NCBI GenBank assembly: GCA_910577575.1
Contig: CAJTOG010000086.1
Span: 1-6,195 of the forward strand
Direction of reading: 5' to 3'
Length of the DNA: 6,195 bases
Source: an uncultured Ruminococcus sp.
Lineage (GTDB): Bacteria > Bacillota > Clostridia > Oscillospirales > Ruminococcaceae
A program made the position numbers and the translations under genes. Shown one piece after another: positions 6,125 to 6,195 of the stretch. The notes beneath the pieces were generated by a model. The model was not told where the DNA came from and made no database searches. It was given only the letters and a program-made list of their open reading frames with translations. How positions within the stretch are numbered: the stretch's first letter is position 1; each line of letters begins with the position of its first letter.

Positions 6125-6153
6125 TTGATATACAAAAACCGATGTGATATACT
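6125..6153 (+). promoter_or_regulatory. Predicted extended -10 housekeeping promoter reading out of the window
   Basis: TTGATA (6125-6130) and TATACT (6148-6153) each match 5 of 6 consensus bases of a primary-sigma promoter, with the optimal 17-base spacing. TGA just before the -10 supplies the extended TGn element. The surroundings are AT-rich and it follows a strong terminator, as expected between transcription units. Transcription would start around 6160. The gene it drives is beyond the window. Confidence 0.6.
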
Positions 6154-6157
6154 GAAA

Positions 6158-6185
6158 ACAGGTCATGAAGCTAATCATGACCTGT
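6158..6185 (+). promoter_or_regulatory. Perfect 11-bp inverted repeat at the predicted transcription start
   Basis: acaggtcatga (6158-6168) and tcatgacctgt (6175-6185) are exact inverted copies around agctaa. An outer pair, gaaaaca (6154-6160) and tgttttc (6189-6195), shares bases with the arms and is offset by three bases. The position over the expected start of transcription suits a repressor operator or a 5' leader hairpin. Read from the opposite strand, the stem followed by TTTTC could instead be a terminator of a converging gene. The sequence ends here, so these cannot be told apart. Confidence 0.6.
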
Positions 6186-6195
6186 AAGTGTTTTC

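Noticed and set aside
5932..6135. Minus-strand 67-codon frame across the HlyD remnant and terminator
   Set aside because: It reads through the strong terminator hairpin and opposite clear HlyD homology, with no recognisable product.

Overview
The window comes from a low-GC bacterium whose gene style and homologies fit an anaerobic Bacillota (Clostridia, or the outer-membrane-bearing Negativicutes). This is inferred from codon use and family resemblance only; there is no rRNA or other taxonomic marker. All recognisable genes are on the + strand.

Layout. (1) Positions 5-5356 encode one very large RTX (repeats-in-toxin) calcium-binding protein, at least 1783 aa. In order it has an unrecognised AT-rich N-terminal region (about residues 1-310), a cluster of five EF-hand-like calcium loops (315-431), a helical region of a type conserved in large RTX proteins (about 500-705), six tandem modules of RTX nonapeptides plus a haemolysin-related beta domain (711-1673), and an acidic C-terminal tail typical of type I secretion signals. 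(2) A hairpin with a GAAA tetraloop and a T run (5363-5397) lies just after the RTX stop codon. (3) After a strong ribosome binding site at 5405, a 113-aa ORF (5418-5759) is the N-terminal C39-like domain of an HlyB-type ABC exporter and then stops. (4) Positions 5737-6039 hold debris: a short piece of the HlyB transmembrane domain with a one-base frameshift, joined to the last ~50 codons of an HlyD-type adaptor. (5) A strong intrinsic terminator (6042-6076) ends the unit. (6) The last 75 bases carry a convincing extended -10 promoter followed by a perfect 11-bp inverted repeat, probably the control region of a gene beyond the window.

Interpretation. The order RTX substrate, HlyB, HlyD, terminator is that of a type I secretion operon, but the transporter genes have collapsed by at least two internal deletions. 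The ATP-binding domain, nearly all of the membrane domain and most of HlyD are missing. The intact RTX gene would therefore need an exporter encoded elsewhere to be secreted. I see no entirely new system. The most notable points are the collapsed exporter beside an intact giant substrate, the terminator between substrate and exporter, the modular repeat architecture, the composition change along the RTX gene, and the unrecognised N-terminal region.
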